From: Amantichitinum ursilacus | GTDB taxonomy: Bacteria; Pseudomonadota; Gammaproteobacteria; Burkholderiales; Chitinibacteraceae | DNA length: 64,000 bases | Assembly (NCBI RefSeq): GCF_001294205.1 | Contig: NZ_LAQT01000008.1 | Location: 186,001 to 250,000, forward strand | Direction of reading: 5' to 3' | Shown here: piece after piece, positions 51,074 to 60,351 of the stretch | How positions within the stretch are numbered: the stretch's first letter is position 1 | How the letters are laid out: every line of letters starts with the position of its first letter | Program-made: the position numbers and the translations under genes | The notes under the pieces: model-generated | Seen by the model: the letters and a program-made list of their open reading frames with translations, nothing else | Database searches by the model: none | What the model was told of the DNA's origin: nothing

Positions 51074-52657
51074 ATGGCCCCCGTTCACGCTCCGCCCACT
51101 GGATTTCGCGCCCGATTGTTTTCTTTGTTGGGTTTGTGCTTTGTGCTGATCATGGTGGCGCTGGACCAGACCGTGGTCGGCACCGCCTTGCCCACTGTGG
51201 TGGCCGAGCTACACGGCTTTGATCTGTACGCGTGGGTGGGCACGTCCTATCTGCTGACGTCGGTGATTACGGTGCCGATTTTCGGGCGGCTGGGCGACGA
51301 ATATGGCCGCAAGAATTTCATTCTGGTCGCCATCGTGTTGTTTACCCTGGCGTCGATGTTGTGCGGCTTGTCGCAAAGCATGCTGCAACTGGTGCTGGCG
51401 CGCGCGCTGCAGGGCATTGGTGGCGGCATGTTGGTGGCCACCACGTTTGCCTCGGTGCCGGATCTGTTTCCGGATCCGCACGAGCGTTTGCGCTGGCAGG
51501 TGTTGTTTAGCAGCTCGTTTGGCCTGGCCAATGCCATCGGGCCGTCGTTGGGCGGTTTTCTGACTGAATACGCGGGCTGGCGCTGGGTGTTTTATGTGAA
51601 TCTGCCGGTGGGCCTGGTCAGCTTGTGGTTTGTCTGGCGCTATCTGCCGCGCATACGCCATTCCGAACATCCACCCGGCAAGCTGGACTGGCTGGGCGCG
51701 GCCCTGCTGGCGTTGGCCTTGGGCAGTGTGCAATTGCTGGTGGAATGGCTGCCGCAACATCGCGCGCTGGGCCAACTGCTGACGCCGGGCGTGGTGGCCG
51801 TGGTGGCTACCGCCGGTTTGCTGTGGTGGGAAAAACGCTGTCCGCATCCGATTCTGCCGCTGGACATGTTCCGCCACGCCAGCCTGGCGCCCTTGTTTGC
51901 GCTATCGCTGGTGATGGGCTTTTGCATGTTCGCGATCATGTATTACGCGCCGTTGATGTTCCAGGGCGGCTTTGGTTTGTCGCCCAACCAGGCCGGGTTG
52001 CTGATTACGCCGTTTGTGGTGTGCATTACGGTGGGCAGCATTCTGAATGGCCGCATCGTAACGCGCCTGCCCAAGCCCAATCTGATTCTGTACGTGGGCT
52101 TTGTGTTCTTTGCCTTGTCGGCCTTTGGTTTGACGCAAACCGTGGTCAGCACCGGCCATCCGCTGCTGGTGGCCACCATGATGAGTGGCGGCATCGGCGT
52201 GGGTTTGTTGTTGCCCAATCTGACCATCTTTGCGCAGGAAACCGCGCCGCGCACGCAGCTGGGCATTGCCACTGCGATGCTGCAATCCACGCGCATGATC
52301 GGCGGCATGCTGGGCACGGCGCTGATCGGCACGTTTGTGTCGCACCATTACGCGTCGGGCGTGGCGGATGCGTTGCAAGCGGCGCAGGCCGGCCAGTGGA
52401 CGCGCGCGCTGCAGGATCCGCAGATATTGGTGAACCCCGATTCGGCCGCGAAATTTATCGCGCAGGCGGGCAGCGCCGCCGCACCGTTATTGCAGGCCGC
52501 ACGCGAGGTATTGGTGGAAGCCATCCATGGCGGGCAATACGTGGTGTTGGCGATGATGCTGGTGGCGCTGTTTCTGGTTACCCGCGTGCCCGATATCAAA
52601 CTGAAACGGCGCAGCGTGACCAAGCCGGTTGCGCCCGCTGCGCAGGGGGCCGAATGA
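51074..52657 (+). CDS. MFS drug exporter, DHA2 (14-TMS, EmrB/QacA) family
   Basis: 527 residues with 14 predicted membrane segments. Early motif DQTVVGTALPTVVAEL, motif A-like GRLGDEYGRKNFILV near residue 75, and motif C FGLANAIGPSLGGF near residue 145 mark the DHA2 drug:H+ antiporter family. It is expected to expel hydrophobic toxic compounds. The MarR gene overlaps the stop (ATGA), so both are one unit. Confidence 0.92.
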   Translation: MAPVHAPPTGFRARLFSLLGLCFVLIMVALDQTVVGTALPTVVAELHGFDLYAWVGTSYLLTSVITVPIFGRLGDEYGRKNFILVAIVLFTLASMLCGLSQSMLQLVLARALQGIGGGMLVATTFASVPDLFPDPHERLRWQVLFSSSFGLANAIGPSLGGFLTEYAGWRWVFYVNLPVGLVSLWFVWRYLPRIRHSEHPPGKLDWLGAALLALALGSVQLLVEWLPQHRALGQLLTPGVVAVVATAGLLWWEKRCPHPILPLDMFRHASLAPLFALSLVMGFCMFAIMYYAPLMFQGGFGLSPNQAGLLITPFVVCITVGSILNGRIVTRLPKPNLILYVGFVFFALSAFGLTQTVVSTGHPLLVATMMSGGIGVGLLLPNLTIFAQETAPRTQLGIATAMLQSTRMIGGMLGTALIGTFVSHHYASGVADALQAAQAGQWTRALQDPQILVNPDSAAKFIAQAGSAAAPLLQAAREVLVEAIHGGQYVVLAMMLVALFLVTRVPDIKLKRRSVTKPVAPAAQGAE

Positions 52658-53079
52658 GCGATACCGAGCGTAATCTGCTGCAACAAATCGGCCCGACCGT
52701 GCGTGCAATGTATGGCGCATTTGAAGACGCGGTCGGCCACCCGATGCCACGTTGGCGCGTATTGCACGCGCTGCATACGCTAGGCGACGCCACGCAAAAG
52801 CAACTGGTGCAACGCCTGCTGATCGACCCCGGTTTGCTGACCCGGCATATGAAAACAATGGAAGCCGAAGGCCTGATCGCGCGCCATACCGATAGCGACG
52901 ACAACCGCCTGACGCATGTGCAACTGACCGCAGCGGGCAAGGCGCTGATTGATGAGGCGTCGCCCAAACGCCAGGCGTTTTTTGACGCGGCGCTGGCCGA
53001 ATTCGATGAAGCCGATCTGGCCAAAGCCACGCAGATTTTGCAGGCACTGGAAGCGCGCTTTCGGCAGCAGAAGGGCTAA
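52654..53079 (+). CDS. MarR family transcriptional regulator
   Basis: 141 residues. The winged helix-turn-helix is visible: LGDATQKQLVQRLLIDPGLLTRHMKTMEAEGLI (in part, residues ~40-75) followed by the wing with DSDDNRLTHVQLTAAGKAL. It probably represses the operon with the exporter until a ligand binds. The frame is open far upstream, but ATG 52654 fits family length. Confidence 0.9.
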   Translation: MSDTERNLLQQIGPTVRAMYGAFEDAVGHPMPRWRVLHALHTLGDATQKQLVQRLLIDPGLLTRHMKTMEAEGLIARHTDSDDNRLTHVQLTAAGKALIDEASPKRQAFFDAALAEFDEADLAKATQILQALEARFRQQKG

Positions 53080-53105
53080 GGCGCGCTGGTACCGCTAGCG
53101 CGGCC

Positions 53106-53633
53106 CTACTCGCGTTCGGGATCGGGCGGCGGGCTCTGGTTGGGGTCTTCCATCGGCATGCGCTCGGCGTGGTTCTTTTTGTGCGGGCCGCCCACCAGTC
53201 GGACAAAAGCTTTTTCAAAGCCGCCGCCAAACACCAGCAATAACAACGCAAAGAACAAGGCGCTGGCGGCGATGCCCACTTCGCCACCCCCACACGCCAG
53301 CCCCATCATCGACGCCAGCCAGATCGACGCCGCCGTGGTCAGCCCTTCCACCCGGTCGACCTGGCGATGATGGATGATGACGCCCGCGCCGATAAAGCCG
53401 ATGCCGGTAATCACGCCTTGCATGGCGCGGCTGACCGCATCCGGACCCGCACCGCTGACGCGTTCGATGGTGAGCGAGGCCAACGCCGAGCCCAGCGCCA
53501 CCATCGCATGCGTGCGCAGGCCCGCCGGTTTGCGGTGCAACTGGCGATTAAGCCCCAGCACCGCGCCCAGTACGGTGGCGGAACCAAGATAAAAGATGGC
53601 GGAGGGCAGGGGGACGAAATCAGGGCTGGGCAT
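53106..53633 (-). CDS. MgtC/SapB family membrane protein
   Basis: 175 residues. The N-terminal MgtC domain has 4-5 hydrophobic segments and the conserved LGAVLGLNRQLHRKPAGLRTH near residue 23 and GFIGAGVIIHHR near residue 82. Members occur in Mg2+ limitation or acid stress responses. The C-terminal ~30 residues are charged and Pro-rich. It is convergent with the MarR gene, 26 bases apart. Confidence 0.92.
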   Translation of the reverse strand: MPSPDFVPLPSAIFYLGSATVLGAVLGLNRQLHRKPAGLRTHAMVALGSALASLTIERVSGAGPDAVSRAMQGVITGIGFIGAGVIIHHRQVDRVEGLTTAASIWLASMMGLACGGGEVGIAASALFFALLLLVFGGGFEKAFVRLVGGPHKKNHAERMPMEDPNQSPPPDPERE

Positions 53634-53800
53634 GCGGTGGCCGCTTTTATCCGGGAAAGGGTGAACACAGTTTAGGCGCGTTGGCGCCGATTTGGGGCGG
53701 CACGGCGTAAACGCCTGGATAGGTCACGCCAGACGCGCGGGAGTTCCGTCGCGTGGCGCGCTGCCCATGCTAAGGAGCGATGCGTGGGTTGGTCCGTGGA

Positions 53801-54658
53801 TTAACTGAGCGCAGTCAGGGTGGCGCTGGCGCCATTCAGGGATACCGCAACCGCCTGGCCGACGTGCAGACCCGCCGCTTCAGTATGGCTGATCAGGGTA
53901 GTGACGGTTTCCTGACCGATGGCCACCACCACGCGGCATTGCACTTCGGCGGGCGCTAACAGCAAAACGCGGCCGGTCAGCTGATAACGACCGTACTGGC
54001 CGCGCTGCAACAGCACTTGTTGCGGCGTGCCATATTGCGTGGCGCCGTCGCCATCCAGCTTGAGCACGTGTTGCGCCAGGCGAAACACCTCGCCCAGATC
54101 ATGACTGACCAGCACAGTGGTTAACCGCGTTTGCGCCAGCAAGCCGGCCAGCGATTCTTGCAGCTGCTCGCGCAGGCTGGCGTCGAGCGCGGACAGCGGC
54201 TCGTCCAGCAGCAACAGATCGGGCTCGCTGGCTAACGCACGCGCCAGCGCCAGACGTTGGCGCTGACCGCCCGACAATTGTTGCGGATAACCTTGCCCGT
54301 GCGCCGCCAGGCCGGTCAGCTGCAACCAGTGTTCGACCGATTGCGTGGGCTGGCGTGGTTGCGCATAAGCCAACTGGCGCGCGGCGGTCATATTGGGGAA
54401 GAGGGCGAAATCCTGGAACACGTAGCCGACGCGACGGCGCTCGACCGGCGTGTAGCGCTGGCCGTCATCCCAGGTCTGCGCGCCGAAGGCGATGCGGCCG
54501 TGGTCGATGCGATCAAAGCCCGCCAGCGTGCGCAGCAGCGTGGTTTTGCCCACGCCGGACGGGCCATACAGCGCAAGGCAGTCGCCGCGGGGAATATCAC
54601 AATCGACGGTTACGTTGCGACCGGCAATCTGGCGACTGAACTGTAATTGCAGACTCAT
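53801..54658 (-). CDS. modC: Molybdate ABC transporter ATP-binding protein
   Basis: 285 residues. Walker A GPSGVGKTTLLRTLAG, signature LSGGQRQRLALARAL and Walker B LLLLDEPLSALDAS. The C-terminal TOBE-like part is visible (residues ~225-285), typical of ModC. ATG 54658 was chosen; the frame is open farther upstream but overlaps modB. It energises molybdate import with ModB. Confidence 0.9.
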   Translation of the reverse strand: MSLQLQFSRQIAGRNVTVDCDIPRGDCLALYGPSGVGKTTLLRTLAGFDRIDHGRIAFGAQTWDDGQRYTPVERRRVGYVFQDFALFPNMTAARQLAYAQPRQPTQSVEHWLQLTGLAAHGQGYPQQLSGGQRQRLALARALASEPDLLLLDEPLSALDASLREQLQESLAGLLAQTRLTTVLVSHDLGEVFRLAQHVLKLDGDGATQYGTPQQVLLQRGQYGRYQLTGRVLLLAPAEVQCRVVVAIGQETVTTLISHTEAAGLHVGQAVAVSLNGASATLTALS

Positions 54659-55332
54659 CGCGCGCGCCTTTGCACCACTTGCAGCAACAGCAACACCGCG
54701 CACGAAAACACCACCAGGATCGCGGCATAGGCGTGCGCGGCCGGGTAATTGAGTGCTTCCATTTCCTGGTACAGCGCAATCGAGGCCACGCGTGTCTGGC
54801 CGGGAATGCCGCCGCCGATCATCAACACCACACCAAATTCGCCCACGGTATGTGCAAACGCCAGGATGGCCCCGGCCAGCACGCCATGGCGCGCGGTGGG
54901 TAGCCACACATGCCACAACACGCTAAGCCGGCTTTTGCCCAACGTGCGTGCGGCATCCAGGATATTGCGCGGAGTCTGGCGTAATGCCGCCAGTAGTGGC
55001 TGCACCATAAACGGCAGGCTGAACAACACCGAGCCCAGCACAAGGCCGCTAAAGCTGAAGGCAATCTGGATTTTGAAGGTATTAGCCAGCCACAAACCGG
55101 GCCCATGGGTGGGGCTGAAGGTGAGCAGCAGATAAAAGCCGAGCGCCGTGGGCGGCAACACCAGCGGCAGGTTGATCAGCACTTCGACCACGCTGCGCAG
55201 GCGACCAGGACGATCGGGGCGGCTGGCCAGCCAGGCGCACAAGGGCACGCCCAGCAACAACAGCACAACGGTGGTGACACAGGCCAGCCGCAGCGTCAGC
55301 CACAGCGGTTGCAGGTCAACCCCAGTCAGCAC
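54655..55332 (-). CDS. modB: Molybdate ABC transporter permease
   Basis: 225 residues with 5-6 membrane segments and the EAA loop AHTVGEFGVVLMIGGGIPGQ near residue 165. The start is GTG 55332, overlapping the stop of the TOBE gene; its end overlaps modC by four bases (ATGA). No modA (periplasmic binding protein) gene is adjacent. Confidence 0.9.
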   Translation of the reverse strand: MLTGVDLQPLWLTLRLACVTTVVLLLLGVPLCAWLASRPDRPGRLRSVVEVLINLPLVLPPTALGFYLLLTFSPTHGPGLWLANTFKIQIAFSFSGLVLGSVLFSLPFMVQPLLAALRQTPRNILDAARTLGKSRLSVLWHVWLPTARHGVLAGAILAFAHTVGEFGVVLMIGGGIPGQTRVASIALYQEMEALNYPAAHAYAAILVVFSCAVLLLLQVVQRRAR

Positions 55333-55715
55333 GCCACGCCCATCTCGTTGGCTTTAACCAGCCATTCGATCGCGACGCCCGCCTGCAATTGCAGGCGTTC
55401 AACCGAACCGGTGGTGACGACGGCGTGGATGGTTTGTTCGCCAAACGGAATCGCCACGCGGCTTAGCAAGCGGCCGGGTTCGATGCCGGCGATGACACCA
55501 GGAATGCGATTACGCAGGCTGATTTCGCCGTGCAGGTTGCGTGCGATAGACACTTCGGTTTCTTTAAACACCAGCGTGACGGCATCACCCGCAGCCAACG
55601 GCGGCGCATCGCCGACCAGCATCGCAAAAAAGGCCTGGCCGTGCGCGCTGGCGCTCAGCAGGCAAACGCCGGGGTCGGTTTGCAGATCGGTTAGCGTAGC
55701 GGCGATACGGTTCAC
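55326..55715 (-). CDS. TOBE-domain molybdopterin/oxyanion-binding protein
   Basis: 129 residues with two TOBE/Mop-like repeats (residues ~3-65 and ~70-128), each with a VTLVFKETEVSIA-like or IAIPFGEQTIHAVV-like strand pattern and the Ser/Arg positions used to bind molybdate. Such proteins store or sense molybdate. GTG 55715 is preferred because a TATAAC-like -10 lies inside the upstream extension, but the true start is uncertain. It precedes modB and modC in one operon. Confidence 0.72.
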   Translation of the reverse strand: MNRIAATLTDLQTDPGVCLLSASAHGQAFFAMLVGDAPPLAAGDAVTLVFKETEVSIARNLHGEISLRNRIPGVIAGIEPGRLLSRVAIPFGEQTIHAVVTTGSVERLQLQAGVAIEWLVKANEMGVAC

Positions 55716-55838
55716 GGGGCACCCGGCGGCAGTGGTTATACAGGCAGGACTAACGGGCACACCGGCGTACCGGCGCACGCAAAAAACAACGCCCTGCCAC
55801 GCCAGACCAGCAGGTCCTGGCGCGTGCAGGGCACGCTA

Positions 55839-56123
55839 TCAACGGCGACGCTGACCGCCAGGACGCTGACCGTTGTTCATCGGGGCCGAACCCGGAGCGC
55901 GTTCGTCTTTGTGACGGAAGCTCACGCGGCCTTTGGTCAGATCGTACGGCGACATTTCTACGGTAACGCGATCACCCGCCAGTACGCGGATGCGGTTTTT
56001 CTGCATCTTGCCCGATGCATAGGCGGTGATTTCCACACCGTTATTCAGAACCACTTTAAAACGCGATTCCGGAAACACTTCAGCTACTACGCCTTCCATT
56101 TCGATCAGATCTTCTTTTGCCAT
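55839..56123 (-). CDS. infA: Translation initiation factor IF-1
   Basis: 94 residues. The S1/OB fold is complete: [20 protein letters not shown], then [20 protein letters not shown] and [21 protein letters not shown]-1 is normally ~72 residues. This one has a ~20-residue extra C-terminus rich in Gly, Pro, Gln and Arg, ending GGQRRR. A second IF-1 gene may exist elsewhere in betaproteobacteria, of which this could be the paralogue. Confidence 0.93.
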   Translation of the reverse strand: MAKEDLIEMEGVVAEVFPESRFKVVLNNGVEITAYASGKMQKNRIRVLAGDRVTVEMSPYDLTKGRVSFRHKDERAPGSAPMNNGQRPGGQRRR

Positions 56124-56480
56124 TACAACTCCAGGTGAGGTTTTACGGGCCAGCGCGGCAACGCTGTTTAACGTCGGCGCTGGCTTGCAACCGGGTGAAA
56201 CCTGCAGTCTCAGCCGGTTAAGGTGTCAGTGGTATGCGTGTGCAGCGGACCCGGCAGGCCGCGCGAAGACTGTCGCTACGACGAAAAGTGCCATGAATCC
56301 GGACGTTAAGACTCGAAATTATACACAACACTGCCCTTTAACGGGCTGTGACGGTGCACGCGGCACTACGGCCGGGGCCGCATTGAACCACGCCAGGGCC
56401 ATGCCGCGCGTCACTGACAGGACGAACGGCCGTTGCCCACACCGCGCTCGCGGCTTGATCGGAACGCGCGCGCAGCGCAA
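56124..56480. other. Gene-free interval upstream of infA
   Basis: No gene seen. On the reverse strand a TATAAT (56318-56323) preceded by TGTTGTG may be the infA -10 element, which would leave a leader of ~190 bases. The rest between rlmJ and infA shows no recognisable structure. Confidence 0.4.
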
Positions 56481-57332
56481 TCAGGCTGCGTTCTCATGCG
56501 CTTGCAGCACAAAGCGCGCGCCGTTGTCGCGGCCCAGATGGCGTACCAGATAGGGCATGACTTCGGCCAGCGTGTCTTGCAGGTTGTACGGCGGATTAAG
56601 GATAAACATGCCGCTGCCGTGCATGCCAAAGCCATCCACCGAGGGCGTTTGCACCGTCAGCGTGGCTTCCAGCCAGCCTTTGGCCGGCAACTTTTTCAGT
56701 TGATCGGCCAAGCCCTGGCTTTCCGCGCGTTGCAGCAGCGGATACCACACCGCATAGGTGCCGGTGGCAAAGCGCTTGAGGCCTTCGCGCAAGCCATCCA
56801 CCACGCGTTTGTAATCGCCTTTGTCTTCGTACGGCGGGTCGATCAGCACCAGCGCGCGGCGTGGCGGCGGTGGCAGCACGGCTTTCAGGCCGGCAAAGCC
56901 GTCGCCCTGATCAATCTGTACCGAACGCCGCCACGGTTGCATCGCCTGCTGCAACAACGGGCCATCGCTGCTGTGCAATTCGTACAGTCGCGCATGGTCT
57001 TGCGGTCGCAGCACCCGCATTGCGCAGGCGGGCGAGCCGGGGTACAGCGTCAGTTCACCATCGGGATTAAAGCTTTTGACCTGCGCCACATAGTCGGCCA
57101 GCGCGGGCGGCAGATCGGTGCGCTCCCACAGCCTGCCCACGCCATCGGCAAATTCGGCCAGCCGCGTGGCATAGCCTTCCACCAGCGAATACATGCCCGC
57201 ACCGGCGTGCGTATCCACATACCAATAGGCTTTGTCTTTTTGGTTGAGATAACGCAGCAGCGCAATCTGCACCGTGTGTTTAAGAACATCGGCGTGATTG
57301 CCGGCATGAAAGGCGTGGCGATAGCTGAGCAT
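56481..57332 (-). CDS. rlmJ: 23S rRNA (adenine-2030-N6) methyltransferase
   Basis: 283 residues. Start LSYRHAFHAGNHADVLKH is the family hallmark. The catalytic DPPY motif is in LVLIDPPYEDKGDY near residue 165, and the N-terminal YVDTHAGAGMYSL is the SAM-binding motif. It methylates A2030 of 23S rRNA. I start at ATG 57332; a longer frame is open upstream. It is divergent from the MASE1 kinase. Confidence 0.93.
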   Translation of the reverse strand: MLSYRHAFHAGNHADVLKHTVQIALLRYLNQKDKAYWYVDTHAGAGMYSLVEGYATRLAEFADGVGRLWERTDLPPALADYVAQVKSFNPDGELTLYPGSPACAMRVLRPQDHARLYELHSSDGPLLQQAMQPWRRSVQIDQGDGFAGLKAVLPPPPRRALVLIDPPYEDKGDYKRVVDGLREGLKRFATGTYAVWYPLLQRAESQGLADQLKKLPAKGWLEATLTVQTPSVDGFGMHGSGMFILNPPYNLQDTLAEVMPYLVRHLGRDNGARFVLQAHENAA

Positions 57333-57537
57333 GGTCGTAGGCGCAAAGAAACGCCGCCATTGTACGCGTCTGCGCGCCATCAGGCCTAACGACCACCCCA
57401 GGGGCGCGCCTGGGTTGCGGGCGGCTTACGCGAGGCTATGATTCAGAGCGTCCTCACCCGGCCGGGTGGGGCATTTCTATTGCAGAGTCGGTTTTATATT
57501 GTCCATTTCAGTAGCAGGCACGCGGCGAGGGGGCTGG

Positions 57538-60294
57538 ATGCCGGATTCCCGCACGTCTCGTGCTTCTTTTACCTTGGTGTTTGGCCTGACAGTGCTGGCT
57601 TATGTGGCGCTGGGCGCGCTGGCGCGCTATTTCGAAAACCGGCCCGGACATCTATCGGATATCTGGTGGGCCGACGCGCTGGCCACCGCGGTGGCCTTGC
57701 GTTTGCCGTTGCGCCAGATCTGGCAGGTGCTGGCGGCGGCCCTGTGTGGCGCGGTGATCATCGCCTTGTTGTATGCGCCATCCTTGCCCATCGGCAGCGT
57801 GTTTGTGCTGGCCAGTCTGGTGGGCATTGCGTTGCCGGCAGCCCTGCTGCATTTTTTGATGGAAGACGGCGTGCATGTGCACGAGGTCAAGCGCTTTATC
57901 CAGACGCTGGGCGCCGTGATGCTGGCGGGTGCGCTGCCCAGTGCGCTGGTGGGCGCGGCGTGTTTCTCGCTGGTGCGCGGGGATGATTTCGAGAACGCGC
58001 TGCGGCACTGGTTTTTAAGCCGCTCCATCGGCATGTTGGGCATTCTGCCGCTGGTGATGGCGTCCGACTTGCGCGTGCTGCTCACCCCACGGTTATGGCG
58101 GCTTAATCCCGCCGTGCTGCTGTTCTTGCTGGTGTCGCTGAGCGCCACCGCCCTGGCGCTGCAGTATTACGCCTATCCCTTTATCGTGATTTCGTTGCCG
58201 CTGACACTGGCGGCGTTTCAGCTTGATCTGGCCGGCGTGGGTTTGCTCGGCCTGGCCAACACCATATTGATGTCGGCGTTGTCGTCGCGCCCTGCGCATG
58301 CAGCATGGGCGGTGGCGGGCGGCGAGCCGCAGATTCTGTCGCTGTCGATGGGCCTGGCGCTGGTGCCGCCCTTGTTGATCAGCGTGCTGGTGTTCCAGCG
58401 CAATCATAAAGAACGCCAATACCGCGAAAGCGCCGAGCGCTTTGAAAACACCATGCGCTTTAGTGTGATTGGCATCGGGCTGGTCACGCGCCAGGGCCAT
58501 ATTCTGCAAGCCAATCAGTCACTGCAGTCGATGCTGGGCTATACCGGCGCGCCGCCGGTGCATTTGTCGATCTGGCAGATGGTGCATCACGAATCGCGTC
58601 TGGCTTTGCTGGAACTGGTGGAGCAAGTGGCCAGTGGCCAAGTGCGCGGCGCCTCGCGCGAACTGCAATACGAGCGCGGCGACGGCATTACCGCCTGGGC
58701 CAACTGGGTGCTGTCGGCGGTGCATGACGAGCACGGCGTGTTCAGTCATTTCATCGTGCAGACCATTGATATCGACAGTCGCAAACGTGTGGAGCTGGCG
58801 CTGGAAGACAGCGAACGGCGCTGGAAATTTGCGCTGGAAAGCAGCGGCCAGGGCGTGGTGGATTGGGACATGCTCAGCGACCGGCTCTATTTTTCGCCCG
58901 CCTGGCGCAACATGCTGGGCTACGGCTATGACGATCTGGCCGAAACCGAAGTCAGTTGGCGCAGTTGTATTCATGCCGACGATTTGCCGATTGTGATGGC
59001 CGAGATGATTGCGCATCAGCATGGCGTCACGCCGGAACTGATTAGCGAACATCGTCTGCGCTGCAAGGACGGCAGCTACAAATGGGTCAGCTTGCGCGGC
59101 AAGGTGATCCTGCGGGGGCCGGGCGGGCAGCCGTGGCGCATGATCCTGACGTATATCGATGTAACGCATTCGCACGAATCACGGCTGGCCTTGCAGCGCA
59201 GCGAGGCCATGCTGGCGCAAAGCTCCAAGCTGGCGCGCCTGGGCGCATGGGAAGTTGATCTGACCAGCAAGCAAGTCACATGGTCGGAAGGCATGTTTTT
59301 GATCTTTGATATGCAACCGGGCCGCGTACCCGATGTCACCGAGAGCCTGGCGCTGTTTGCCGACACCTCGCGCAGCGACATGGAAGCGGCGCTGGCGCAC
59401 GCCATGCAAACCGGCCGCGGCTGGAATATGGAAGTGGAGGTGGTGACCGCGCTGGGCCGCAGCGTGTGGATACGCTCGCTGGGCCAGGCCGATCTGGTGG
59501 ATGGCAAGCCGGTGCGCTTGTGGGGCGTGATCCAGGATATCAGCGAAAGCAAAGCCATCGAATTACTGAAGGGCCAGTTTGTGGCCACGGTGAGCCATGA
59601 ACTGCGCACGCCGCTGACCTCGCTGCGCGGCGCCTTGCGGTTGCTGCAGAACCTGGGCAAGGCGTCGCTGGCTCCGCCTTTACAGGAAATGCTGACCGTC
59701 GCTGACCGCAATTGCGATCGGCTGATCATGCTGGTCAACGATATTCTCGATTTTGAAAAACTGAATGCAGGCAAGCTTGAACTGCATGTGGAATGCGTTG
59801 ATATCGCCACGCTGGTGCGCCAGGCCGTCGAAACCAACCAGATGTATGCCACGCAATTTAACGTGAGCTTTGCGGTGGATTTGCCTGAAGCGCCGGTGTA
59901 CGCCCAAGCCGACGCCGCCCGGCTGACGCAGGTGATGGCCAATCTGTTATCGAATGCGGCCAAGTTCTCGAAAACCGGCAGCGAGGTGCACGTGCGCATG
60001 GAGCCCGATGTGCGCGCAGAGCGCGACGAGGACGACGGCCCCGGCTGGCGCATTTGCGTCACCGATCAGGGCGCGGGCATTCCGGAAGCGTTTCGCCATC
60101 GCATCTTCCAGCCGTTTTCGCAGGCCGATAGTTCGGACCAGCGTCAGAAAGGCGGCACCGGTCTGGGCCTGGCGATTTCCCATACGCTGGTGGCGGGCAT
60201 GGGCGGCGAAATCGGCTTTGACAGCCCACCGGGCGCGGGCGCGACTTTCTATGTGCGGCTGGCGCCGTGCCAGGCCGACGCCACTGTCAATTAA
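57538..60294 (+). CDS. Large sensor histidine kinase: MASE1, three PAS domains, HisKA, HATPase
   Basis: 918 residues. About 8 membrane segments in the first ~290 residues (MASE1-like), then PAS domains near 300-425 (VIGIGLVTRQGHILQANQSL), ~425-555 (SSGQGVVDWDMLSDRLYF) and ~560-680, each with PAC-type ends. HisKA has SHELRTPLTSLRGALRLL (His near 692) and HATPase has NLLSNAAKFS and DQGAGIPEAFRHRIFQPF, GGTGLGLAISHTL. No receiver domain or adjacent regulator is encoded. ATG 57538 has a weak purine-rich site. Confidence 0.92.
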   Translation: MPDSRTSRASFTLVFGLTVLAYVALGALARYFENRPGHLSDIWWADALATAVALRLPLRQIWQVLAAALCGAVIIALLYAPSLPIGSVFVLASLVGIALPAALLHFLMEDGVHVHEVKRFIQTLGAVMLAGALPSALVGAACFSLVRGDDFENALRHWFLSRSIGMLGILPLVMASDLRVLLTPRLWRLNPAVLLFLLVSLSATALALQYYAYPFIVISLPLTLAAFQLDLAGVGLLGLANTILMSALSSRPAHAAWAVAGGEPQILSLSMGLALVPPLLISVLVFQRNHKERQYRESAERFENTMRFSVIGIGLVTRQGHILQANQSLQSMLGYTGAPPVHLSIWQMVHHESRLALLELVEQVASGQVRGASRELQYERGDGITAWANWVLSAVHDEHGVFSHFIVQTIDIDSRKRVELALEDSERRWKFALESSGQGVVDWDMLSDRLYFSPAWRNMLGYGYDDLAETEVSWRSCIHADDLPIVMAEMIAHQHGVTPELISEHRLRCKDGSYKWVSLRGKVILRGPGGQPWRMILTYIDVTHSHESRLALQRSEAMLAQSSKLARLGAWEVDLTSKQVTWSEGMFLIFDMQPGRVPDVTESLALFADTSRSDMEAALAHAMQTGRGWNMEVEVVTALGRSVWIRSLGQADLVDGKPVRLWGVIQDISESKAIELLKGQFVATVSHELRTPLTSLRGALRLLQNLGKASLAPPLQEMLTVADRNCDRLIMLVNDILDFEKLNAGKLELHVECVDIATLVRQAVETNQMYATQFNVSFAVDLPEAPVYAQADAARLTQVMANLLSNAAKFSKTGSEVHVRMEPDVRAERDEDDGPGWRICVTDQGAGIPEAFRHRIFQPFSQADSSDQRQKGGTGLGLAISHTLVAGMGGEIGFDSPPGAGATFYVRLAPCQADATVN

Positions 60295-60351
60295 GCGAGC
60301 GCGCGACGGGCTGTTATGATGCGGGTTTCCCCCGACTGCTGCGCGCCCGTT

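Noticed and set aside
51625-52653. MarR frame extended upstream to 484 codons
   Set aside because: The extension lies antiphase within the exporter gene; the real start is ATG 52654.
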